Positions 1-7,243 of a stretch of 54,440 nucleotides of DNA are shown here, piece by piece. The notes under the pieces were generated by a model, which was not told where the DNA came from, did not search any database, and saw only the letters and a program-made list of their open reading frames with translations. Numbering within the stretch: position 1 is the stretch's first letter; every line of letters begins with the position of its first letter. Location: positions 1 through 54,440 of the forward strand of contig JAJYIT010000028.1 of the NCBI GenBank assembly GCA_021789975.1, given 5' to 3'. Source of the DNA: Bacteroidota bacterium (GTDB lineage: Bacteria; Bacteroidota; Ignavibacteria; Kryptoniales; JAKASW01). Both the position numbers and the translations under genes were made by a program.

Positions 1-159
1 GACATCCGAGCAAATCGTCGGCCCAAGAAGAGTGTGGTATACCATCGAATAGAATGTCTTCATATTTGCAGTAGATCCGCCTGACACCTGGACACGGTTT
101 AGCCAGGAATTCCAGATTCTACCCGCCTTTCGCACGGATTCGAATCCTTCAGAGAATCT
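1..159 (-). pseudogene. Fragment of a GH92 alpha-mannosidase, 5' part lost, runs off the left edge
   Basis: Reading the minus strand from about 159 to 1 gives a continuous frame containing IWNSWLNRVQVSGG and KTFYSMVYHTLLGPTICSDV. This aligns residue by residue with the middle of the intact GH92 enzyme at 7244-10090 (NWNTWLSRIEITGG, ATFYSMLYHALLFPSTCSDV). A TGA at 160-162 closes the frame upstream, so the roughly 250 residues that normally precede this part in GH92 are missing. A GTG at 133-135 is the only nearby start, and a protein beginning there would lack the N-terminal beta-sandwich. GH92 enzymes are calcium-dependent exo-alpha-mannosidases. The rest lies outside the window, so the state of the 3' half is unknown. 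An assembly error is the alternative to a decayed paralogue. Confidence 0.75.
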
Positions 160-284
160 TCAATCCTGTAATTGTGGGTCGAGCTGGATTCGGTCACGCT
201 GCCATTTCCCCCGCACCACGACGGCGAAGAGAAGACAGCAACGGTTGCAATTATGGAAAGGAGCTTCAAAGCACGTTGTTCCAT
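99..284 (-). CDS. 61-residue ORF with a signal-peptide-like start; possible 5' remnant of the GH92 gene
   Basis: This ORF starts 15 bases after the symporter stop. Its first 25 residues (MEQRALKLLSIIATVAVFSS then PSWCGG) look like a Sec signal peptide. After about residue 40 it overlaps the GH92 fragment in another frame and ends at a TAA at 99-101. The simplest reading is that it is the original signal peptide of the GH92 gene, now joined to the middle of that gene by an internal deletion with a frame change. It is unlikely to make a functional protein. The alternative is a small unrelated secreted peptide. Confidence 0.3.
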   Translation of the reverse strand: MEQRALKLLSIIATVAVFSSPSWCGGNGSVTESSSTHNYRIEDSLKDSNPCERRVESGIPG

Positions 285-299
285 CTCATCCTCCCTTCC

Positions 300-1808
300 T
301 CATTTTGCCTCTTCCGGAGATTCACCGAAATCCAGTCCGCCGACACCTGATATTGCTTTATCCGCGGATCCACCCTCGATGGCTTCACGCTCTCGCGTCA
401 ATTCCTCCGCGACCTCCGCAAAAGCCCTTGCCGGAGGTGGGGTCACCAGGCTTACGAGTATAAGAGCAATAATTCCCGGCACTGCGAGAATGACCGCATT
501 GTTGAATGTGGACTTCGGGAAGAAGAACATCACGGCCAGAGAAACGACGGGTGTAATTACTTGTGCGGAAAGAGCGCCCTGCCATGTCGACCGTCTCCAA
601 AACCTGCCGAGCACTATTATGATTGCCAGGCCGCTCATCGTCACGGGAAGGAACTTGATCACGAAGCCGACTATCGTTCCTGCGTGGAGCGCTATGAAAG
701 TGCAGAGAGTAAAAGCAACCACAAGCGACAGCCTCGCAGTCATGAGGGGCCGCCTTGGATATCGTCCAGTCGCCAGAGGAAAAATATGACGGACGAAAAA
801 TGAGCTGACAGCCATCGCGTTACCGTTAGCACAGGAAAAGATCCCGGAAGTAACCGATACCACGACAAGTGCCGCAAGCCAGACCGGCAGAATGTTCATC
901 ACCAACCAAAGCAGCGCCTCGTCGGGTACTGCCAAGTTTGCTTTAAGATGATACGCGTACATGCCGGTGATCCCGATAACCACAGAAAATATGATTACCG
1001 TTGTCCCGGCAGTGACCATTGAAGTACGCGCGCCTCCTTCACTTCTTGATCCGTACATGCTCAGTCTTCTTCCCGGATCTGCAAGCACGCTCAACGAAAG
1101 TGCAGCGATCAGGCCGGCAATCTTCCATCCACCGTATGAGCTTACTCCTAAGAACGAGAAGTAAGTGGTGGGAACCGTATGACGTAAACCGGGCAGTCCC
1201 CCGGAAGCGTGGAGAGCCACGTAGGTCATGACACCAAAACCGGTCAGCAATATCGTCGCTTGAAGAAAGTCAGTATAGACAACGCTCTTGAAACCTCCGG
1301 GTATTGCGATGCTCGCCGTGAGAATTCCTGCGACCACTACGCTCATTCCCAGGCTCAAACCTGTAACGGCAGCAATCACGCTCGCTCCCCCCATAATCTG
1401 AACCGTCAGCCAGCACAATTGTGAGAGGAACAGAGTGATGTTTGAGAATTCGACCACTATCCTCTTATTATCGTAATAGGAGGCAATCTCTTCGCTGAGT
1501 GTCATGAACTTATGTCGCCGCATGACAGCAAACATCAATCCTGCGAGCGCCGTCCCTAGACCAAGTCCAATCGGATACGCACTCCCTGCCCAGCCGTGTT
1601 GATACGCGAGTCCCGACGCGCCGATAATCACTCCCGTTCCAATGCTGCCGGCAGTAATGTTTCCAGCAAGTACCCATGCCGGCAGATTCCGGCCCCCCAC
1701 CAAATAGTCTGCAGGTCTCTTCACACGTCTCATCCAAAAAATCGAAATCGCCAGCATCACGATGCCGTAGATTCCCAATCCCAGAAGAATCGCTGCATGG
1801 GTCGTCAT
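300..1808 (-). CDS. Sodium:solute symporter family (SSS) transporter
   Basis: A 502-residue polytopic membrane protein with about 13 hydrophobic segments, the usual size for the SSS family (SLC5-like). The N-terminal segment is followed by RPADYLVGGRNLPAWVLAG, the typical SSS start after TM1, and the glycine-rich NITAGSIGTGVIIGASGLAY matches the TM2 region. The C-terminus ends in a charged cytoplasmic tail. Family members import sugars, sialic acid, amino acids or carboxylates with Na+. The specificity cannot be read from the sequence. Its place at the downstream end of a glycosidase locus makes a sugar or uronate likely. It follows the GH79 gene after a 303-base gap holding an inverted-repeat element, so it may have its own promoter. 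Confidence 0.9.
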   Translation of the reverse strand: MTTHAAILLGLGIYGIVMLAISIFWMRRVKRPADYLVGGRNLPAWVLAGNITAGSIGTGVIIGASGLAYQHGWAGSAYPIGLGLGTALAGLMFAVMRRHKFMTLSEEIASYYDNKRIVVEFSNITLFLSQLCWLTVQIMGGASVIAAVTGLSLGMSVVVAGILTASIAIPGGFKSVVYTDFLQATILLTGFGVMTYVALHASGGLPGLRHTVPTTYFSFLGVSSYGGWKIAGLIAALSLSVLADPGRRLSMYGSRSEGGARTSMVTAGTTVIIFSVVIGITGMYAYHLKANLAVPDEALLWLVMNILPVWLAALVVVSVTSGIFSCANGNAMAVSSFFVRHIFPLATGRYPRRPLMTARLSLVVAFTLCTFIALHAGTIVGFVIKFLPVTMSGLAIIIVLGRFWRRSTWQGALSAQVITPVVSLAVMFFFPKSTFNNAVILAVPGIIALILVSLVTPPPARAFAEVAEELTREREAIEGGSADKAISGVGGLDFGESPEEAK

Positions 1809-2111
1809 AGGGAAACGCCAGTCATGATGATTTCAACCTCTCATTCTCGCTCTATAACTGAATCACACACAGAAAGTGCAGACAAAATTGAAGACACTAA
1901 TCACAACACCGTAGAGAAGCTTGAAAATAAACATCCTCACGGCAAGCCGCGAGGTACTCTTGGAAATCCAAAAGAGCCATCATGTCATTCCCGATCGCTC
2001 CTGTCGGGAATCCACTTTCCTGAACCAGATTCCCGCTGAGAGCCTGCCTACCGGACAGGCGGGCACGCGGGAATGACGCCGCGAGCGACGGGGAATGTAA
2101 CCCCAAGTAAT
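1809..2111. other. Intergenic region between the symporter and GH79 genes
   Basis: About 300 bases with no credible gene. The part next to GH79 holds the imperfect inverted-repeat element described separately (1984-2077). The rest (1809-1980) is AT-richer and is the expected place for the symporter promoter, but I see no clear -35/-10 pair. No strong Shine-Dalgarno precedes the symporter ATG. Confidence 0.5.
1984..2077. repeat. REP/MITE-like inverted-repeat element, about 94 bp
   Basis: The element is bounded by a perfect 10-base inverted repeat, GTCATTCCCG at 1984-1993 and CGGGAATGAC at 2068-2077. It contains an inner GC-rich hairpin (GCCTG at 2042-2046 with CAGGC at 2056-2060). There is no ORF inside. 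Elements of this build, with gtcattcccg termini and an inner cctgcc/ggcagg stem, are common dispersed palindromic repeats in environmental bacterial genomes. It lies between convergently ordered cistrons on the same strand and could also act as a transcription-attenuating hairpin for the GH79 gene upstream. Confidence 0.6.
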
Positions 2112-3767
2112 TCAATTCAAGAATTCATAGAATGATAAACCCTGGGGAAATGCTTTGCTGGACTTAGCCATATCAGGATTACGATTTTGAATATGTCTAG
2201 AATTTTTTCGGGAGGAATGATTCGGAAGGGAAAAGAGTTTAGACTTTGGTCGCGTCCCTGTTGCGTTGGAAGGGGTTTCAGGCGACTTCACATTTACCTT
2301 AAGTCGTATTCGCACTATTGCGGCAGTCGTTGGTGGAACCATGACAGCACGATCGCCCTTATCACCTGACCAAAGATGAATCCAGTTTGCATGCCATACA
2401 CCGTCGCTATTGATGGCCGCCCCTCCGAGGGTTATCCCCGTTGTAGCAAAAGGATCACTGCCGGGAGCAGCCAAAACCATCTCGTCGACACTCTCCCAGC
2501 GTCCACCGTCTCTGAAGGTGACTCTTGCGCTCTGGGCGCCATCACCATGCTCTTTGTTTATGATCGTGATAAAAAGCTCCTTCCCATCAAGAGCTGCGTA
2601 GGCCGTCAAATCCAGGTTATGAGGGTTTGTTATTGTAAGCTGTTCCAACTCGCCGTGACTCCCTATGGAGAAAGCCTTTATCCCATATGCCATTGGATTG
2701 ACGCGATAATTTCCTCCGCTGTCTCGGTATATCGTGTCGTTCAGCAACCATTGCTTGTTGTGGAAATTAACTCCGCTCGCATCATGCTCCGCCCACCAGT
2801 AAAGATAGTCCAGTGAATAGAGTGCCGTCGCGAAACAATTGCTCCCGCCCTGAACCCCGCCGGTAAAACTGTTGGATTCAGTTAATCGATAATTGAAACC
2901 GTCTTTCAAAATTGGGGCGCAGCTCTCTGAGTACAATTCTTGATAGTAGTTAGCGTCCCACGTCGGAGACAACATTTTGTCAACCATTTCCTGTGCTGTG
3001 TTGTCAACCGCTGCCTGTCCGGTATAGTTGTGTAGATAAACCTTGTCGATAAGGTCAGAACCCTTCGTGCTATCCGCGAAAGCTATAGTCCAAGGCTTCC
3101 CGTCAAAATATGTGTTCTTTGATCCCGGGATAGGATAATTGCTCCCTGTGTCCGGGCCGCCGAACTTTGCATCCGGAACCGAATCATGGATCACGGCGAC
3201 AAACTTCTTCCACTCTGCAAAATAAGATGGGAATGCCGTCCCCGGAACGCCCGGAGATGTTTCATAAATGTGGGGATCGCGATCGTGGTAGTGCGGCCAG
3301 TCGGGCTCATTCCCAACTGCAAATGCATCTACATAATGTCTGTAATGAGTCCAGATATATTTGGCGATGCTCGCATCCTCGACTGCATTCCCGTTGAGAA
3401 GGCGAAGGGAATAAATCACACGCAGCTTCGCAGCCTTGACGAAGCCGAAGAGCGCATCGATATCCTGACGGCTTGGATTGACGCGAGGATTGTCGACTGT
3501 CCCACCACCGATACGGATATTCCGTAAGCCAAGGACACCGAACAGATCAATCAACTGTGTGTTCGTTGAATCGAAAAGATATCCTGGTACCCCCGCATGA
3601 TCTTTCAGAAGGCTTGCGGTCTCGAAGCTCAGGCCCAGAAAGTCTTTCGGTATTTGCCTCCCCCGAATTTCCCGATTGACGGTAATTGTAACCGGCCCCT
3701 GCCCGAACACCGGTCCTCCAATTGCGGCAAGGACACAAAGGGTTAACCAGATTCTCGTACAACTCAG
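2112..3767 (-). CDS. GH79-family glycoside hydrolase (beta-glucuronidase-like), no sorting domain
   Basis: Secreted retaining glycosidase of clan GH-A resembling GH79 (beta-glucuronidase/heparanase group). Seen: GLSFETASLL near the mature N-terminus, IRIGGGTVDN, the acid/base motif AVGNEPDWP, and the nucleophile motif RLTESNSFTGG. A C-terminal beta-sandwich follows. It is a clear paralogue of the enzyme at 12402-14474 but ends in a basic low-complexity tail instead of a T9SS domain. The frame is open up to a GTG at 3998 overlapping the MFS stop. The first 75 codons, however, cover a hairpin (3829-3860) and look non-coding. The signal peptide (TRIWLTLCVLAAIGGPVFGQ) aligns with the paralogue's GTG start at a CTG (3767) that has AAAAGGA eight bases upstream. 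The start is therefore uncertain. Cleavage of glucuronides or related uronic acid glycosides is inferred from the family. Confidence 0.82.
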   Translation of the reverse strand: MSCTRIWLTLCVLAAIGGPVFGQGPVTITVNREIRGRQIPKDFLGLSFETASLLKDHAGVPGYLFDSTNTQLIDLFGVLGLRNIRIGGGTVDNPRVNPSRQDIDALFGFVKAAKLRVIYSLRLLNGNAVEDASIAKYIWTHYRHYVDAFAVGNEPDWPHYHDRDPHIYETSPGVPGTAFPSYFAEWKKFVAVIHDSVPDAKFGGPDTGSNYPIPGSKNTYFDGKPWTIAFADSTKGSDLIDKVYLHNYTGQAAVDNTAQEMVDKMLSPTWDANYYQELYSESCAPILKDGFNYRLTESNSFTGGVQGGSNCFATALYSLDYLYWWAEHDASGVNFHNKQWLLNDTIYRDSGGNYRVNPMAYGIKAFSIGSHGELEQLTITNPHNLDLTAYAALDGKELFITIINKEHGDGAQSARVTFRDGGRWESVDEMVLAAPGSDPFATTGITLGGAAINSDGVWHANWIHLWSGDKGDRAVMVPPTTAAIVRIRLKVNVKSPETPSNATGTRPKSKLFSLPNHSSRKNSRHIQNRNPDMAKSSKAFPQGLSFYEFLN

Positions 3768-3828
3768 AAAGCAAATCCTTTTAACATGGGCAACGTACAG
3801 ACAACTTGGCCAATTGCCCCCACACCGT

Positions 3829-3860
3829 CCTGCCCTCCTGGAAGGAGCTGGCAAGGCAGG
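3829..3860 (-). terminator. Intercistronic GC-rich hairpin between MFS porter and GH79
   Basis: CCTGCC at 3829-3834 pairs with GGCAGG at 3855-3860, and inside it CTCCT (3835-3839) pairs with AGGAG (3843-3847) around a 3-base loop. There is no T-run, so it is not a classical intrinsic terminator. It may attenuate or process the transcript between the two cistrons. Its position argues against translation starting upstream of it for the GH79 gene. Confidence 0.4.
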
Positions 3861-3994
3861 TGTCCCCCTTCTTATGTTAAGAGGAAGTGTAGCGGGATTG
3901 CTTAGCAAGAAATGACCACCGGAGTGCAGAAATTCTTTAGCCCATCCCGCCGGATTTGCCGGCAGTAGTCCACTCGGCGAAGCCAACTTCACTA

Positions 3995-5332
3995 TCACTT
4001 GTGAACTAGTATTCTCTCCAGTTCTTCAAGGCTCTTCCCCTTTGTCTCAGGCAGCCTGAAAATGACGTAGATCAGAAGCAGAATGCACATCACTCCGAAG
4101 ATCCCGAAGGCGGCTCCGCCCCCGAGCCTGTCGAGTACCACAGGGAAAGTCAGTGAGACGAGAAATGTAAATGTCCAGAGCGTTACGATTGCCACGGACA
4201 TCGCTTTGCTTCTAAGCCTGTTGGGAAATATCTCGGCTATTACCACCCAGGCGACGGGACCGATCGAGACCGCAAACGACGCGATGAAGACCAGGATGAA
4301 AACGAGTATAAGATAGCCTTCGAAGTGTTTCAGGAAAAAAGCACCGGACATGACCAGGAGAGATACGATCATACCGATTGCCCCAACGATCAGAAGCGGC
4401 TTTCTTCCCCACCTGTCAATAAGCCGGAGGGATACGAGAGTGAAAATCAAATTGACTGCGCCCACAGCGACGGTCTGAATAAATGCAGAGTTCGTCCCGT
4501 TCCCGATCTTCTGAAAAATTATGGGAGCGTAATACATAATTGAATTAATCCCGGTCATTTGTTGGAAGAAGGCCAGGAGCATTCCAATGACGAGAATAGG
4601 CCTCAGTTCCTTTGAAAAAACGTCACGATAAGTCCCTGCATCTTCGCTCGCGATGCTTTTCTCTATTTCGGCCAGCTCATGATTTGCACTCTCGTCGCCG
4701 CTTATTTTGCTAAGGACTTTGAATGCATCATCGATCTTGCGTTTTTGCACCAGCCACCTTGGACTCTCGGGGACGAAAAACAACGCGACAAAAAACAACA
4801 ATGCAGGAAGACCCATAACCGAGAGCATCCATCTCCAGTTATCTCCCCCGGTCCCCACAAGAAGATAGTTCGTAAAGAAGGCAATTAGAATTCCGATGAC
4901 AATTGCGAGCTGGTTGAGCGAAACGAGCGCACCGCGTCTCTCACCAGGTGAAATCTCCGAGATATACATCGGAGAGAGCATCGATGCCGTGCCGACGGCG
5001 ATCCCGCCGAAAAATCTGAAGGTAATGAAAACCCATAACCTGGCGGCAAGTGCCGATCCGGCCGCTGAGACCACGAAGACGAGCGCCGCTGCACGGAGAG
5101 TATTTCTCCTTCCGAACAGATCACCGGGCTTCCCGGAGAGCGTCACGCCGACAATACAGCCGACAAGAAGGCTGCTCACCGTCCATCCGAGACCAACATC
5201 GCTTAGATGAAAATACGGTTGGATGAACGGCGTAGTGCCTGAAATGACGGCGGTATCGAACCCAAAGAGTAGTCCGCCAAGTGCAGCCACTACAGACGCC
5301 ACAAGTAAATAGAGACTATTTTTTTCTTTCAT
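3995..5332 (-). CDS. MFS sugar porter (XylE/GLUT-like)
   Basis: A 445-residue, 12-TM major facilitator of the sugar porter family. Signature motifs in order: GGLLFGFDTAVISG in TM1, GDLFGRR in loop 2-3, PESPRWL after TM6, QQMTGINSIMYY in TM7, DRWGRKPLL in loop 8-9 and PETKGKSLEELE at the end of TM12. These proteins import hexoses or pentoses by proton symport or facilitated diffusion. The start has a good ribosome site (AGGTGA five bases before ATG). It lies between the mannose-6-phosphate isomerase and GH79 genes and probably takes up monosaccharides released by the locus enzymes. Substrate inferred, family certain. Confidence 0.93.
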   Translation of the reverse strand: MKEKNSLYLLVASVVAALGGLLFGFDTAVISGTTPFIQPYFHLSDVGLGWTVSSLLVGCIVGVTLSGKPGDLFGRRNTLRAAALVFVVSAAGSALAARLWVFITFRFFGGIAVGTASMLSPMYISEISPGERRGALVSLNQLAIVIGILIAFFTNYLLVGTGGDNWRWMLSVMGLPALLFFVALFFVPESPRWLVQKRKIDDAFKVLSKISGDESANHELAEIEKSIASEDAGTYRDVFSKELRPILVIGMLLAFFQQMTGINSIMYYAPIIFQKIGNGTNSAFIQTVAVGAVNLIFTLVSLRLIDRWGRKPLLIVGAIGMIVSLLVMSGAFFLKHFEGYLILVFILVFIASFAVSIGPVAWVVIAEIFPNRLRSKAMSVAIVTLWTFTFLVSLTFPVVLDRLGGGAAFGIFGVMCILLLIYVIFRLPETKGKSLEELERILVHK

Positions 5333-5368
5333 GAGATCACCTGATCCTATTCCTGGCTAAGGCTCTCG

Positions 5369-7120
5369 TCACGTCCGGACAAAAGCCTTTATCGTAGCGC
5401 ACTCTTTTCCCTCACTCCTGCCGAAGGGACTTACCGAAAATGTTCCGACGGCCGCCGGAACTATGAATGTTTCTGCGTAATGCACGATAACTGGGTCAAA
5501 CCCTTTTGAAGGACTTTCCACTATAACTTCATCACCTTCAACAAGATTTATGACGTTAACGCTCCCGTTTGTGTTATGTACAACTCTTTTGTTGAACCAA
5601 TGCCTTCTAGTCTCTATGAATTCCCGTTCGTGGAGTCCTGTGCGCTCTTCAACCCAACCATCCCCGGCGGCAACTCTTTTAATTCTGTTCACCAGGTTCG
5701 CCCGGGTCCACTGTGTGATCCTGTCCCACTGAATCACATTCTTCCCGTGTGCCACGTTTATGGGTCTTGGTTTACCGTCAAGACCAAGCCTTCCCCAGTC
5801 CCACAATTTGAACGTAAAAATGTAAGGCGTTGCACTTATTTCCAGCACCATGCAGTCTTTGCCGGAGCAATGGACTGTACCTGCCGGAATTAAGAAATGG
5901 TCATGCTTCTTAACCGGCCAGGTCTCGACATACTTTTCGGCCTCAAATCGCTTCTCGCCGCCCTCTGCGGTCTCGAGATCGTGCACCATCTTTTCAGGAT
6001 CGGTTCCCTCTTTGAGCCCGAGGTAAACGACAGCACCGTCCTTTGCGTCCATCATGTAGTAACTCTCGTCCTGAGTATAATGTACTCCGAACTTCTCCTG
6101 GATGTACTCCGTAAGAGGATGCACCTGAAGACTCAAGTTTCCTCCGCCCATGGTATCAAGAAAATCGAACCGAATCGGAAATTCGTCTCCGAATCGTCCA
6201 TGGACAGCTTCACCGAGAAGACTCCGCGGTTCGATGAAGACGAGATTGATTGACGGCAACTCGATGATCTCGTTTTCAAATTTCAGCAACAAGCTGTTTT
6301 CTTCCGGAACGCAGTTGAAGCACCAGCCGTAATTATTCTCACGCGGTTCGAGATTGCAGAATTTTTCCATCCACTCACCGCCCCAGGGTGCAGGATCGAA
6401 ATATGGAACGACACTGAAAGGTCTTTTCAGGCATTGCCTGAGCCCGTCACGGACGGCCCCTCCCAGCACAAGTTTCGGCTTGTCTCGATCGTTTGTGTCC
6501 AGGACAAAATCCCAACTGTTCATCAGTTTCTTCTTCAATTTGTCACAGACGCGCCAATCCACGAAATAGCCCTGCTTGTAAAGGAGCATCCAATCTTCAA
6601 CATCCTTGTTATTTACGCCGAGGTTATTCACTTCATGCCGACGCATCCGAAGCTGGATTTCCCACCGTGCCATGTCCGCGTAAACCAGCAAATCGTATCT
6701 CCGCGGAATAACCGCCGCGCCTGTACCGACTATCAAAACTGTCCCTGTGGCAATATCGTCGATCTGTTTTCGCGCTTCCGCCAACCTTCCCGGCTCGAAA
6801 TAGTCGTCAATCTCAAGCCGCGACATGTATCCAAAGAGCCGATCATCCGTCACCTCGGGATGGACCATCTCCTTTATCGCGTCACGACATTTGTAAAGTG
6901 ATGCCGACCTTATCGCCAGCGAGGGGCCAAAGCCTCTTTCCAGTTGGTCTGTGATTTCATCCTCGAATGCACCCGGATAAATCTCAACGACGACGACTTT
7001 TTTTATCCCAACAACCTCATTGCAAGCCCGAGTAAGTCTCGCGGCAATTTCCTTCCAGCCGGTGGTTACCCTCTCGGTCCCTTTTACAACTATGTGAGGA
7101 TACCTGTCAAAAGCGGTCAT
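5369..7120 (-). CDS. Two-domain class I mannose-6-phosphate isomerase (degenerate kinase-like domain plus cupin domain)
   Basis: 583 residues, much longer than ordinary ManA (300-400). Residues from about 270 on form the type I phosphomannose isomerase fold. Zinc-ligand motifs are visible: LSLQVHP (Gln and His), YYMMDA preceded by an acidic DES, and IPAGTVHCSG (His). This enzyme interconverts mannose-6-P and fructose-6-P. Residues 1-230 resemble a P-loop nucleoside-kinase fold (VVVVEIYPGAFEDEITDQL, a late ARWEIQLRMRR segment), but the Walker A GxxxxGK[ST] is lost, so this part is presumably non-catalytic. The ATG at 7120 is preferred over the TTG one codon upstream. Its job fits with the GH92 alpha-mannosidase directly upstream: mannose released outside, imported, phosphorylated, isomerised. 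No mannokinase is seen in the window. Confidence 0.85.
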   Translation of the reverse strand: MTAFDRYPHIVVKGTERVTTGWKEIAARLTRACNEVVGIKKVVVVEIYPGAFEDEITDQLERGFGPSLAIRSASLYKCRDAIKEMVHPEVTDDRLFGYMSRLEIDDYFEPGRLAEARKQIDDIATGTVLIVGTGAAVIPRRYDLLVYADMARWEIQLRMRRHEVNNLGVNNKDVEDWMLLYKQGYFVDWRVCDKLKKKLMNSWDFVLDTNDRDKPKLVLGGAVRDGLRQCLKRPFSVVPYFDPAPWGGEWMEKFCNLEPRENNYGWCFNCVPEENSLLLKFENEIIELPSINLVFIEPRSLLGEAVHGRFGDEFPIRFDFLDTMGGGNLSLQVHPLTEYIQEKFGVHYTQDESYYMMDAKDGAVVYLGLKEGTDPEKMVHDLETAEGGEKRFEAEKYVETWPVKKHDHFLIPAGTVHCSGKDCMVLEISATPYIFTFKLWDWGRLGLDGKPRPINVAHGKNVIQWDRITQWTRANLVNRIKRVAAGDGWVEERTGLHEREFIETRRHWFNKRVVHNTNGSVNVINLVEGDEVIVESPSKGFDPVIVHYAETFIVPAAVGTFSVSPFGRSEGKECATIKAFVRT

Positions 7121-7243
7121 CAACTACTCTCATGATCAAAGATAAACAATGTCAGTGTTCATTTTAGCCATTCAACTGAGCAAGGCACAATCTCATTGGA
7201 ACACCTACGGAAGTAGAGTTCTGCTAACCTTACGCACTTGGAC

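Noticed and set aside
172-789. 205-codon plus-strand ORF opposite the SSS symporter
   Set aside because: It lies antisense to a clear membrane transporter and has shadow-like composition with no domain or ribosome site.
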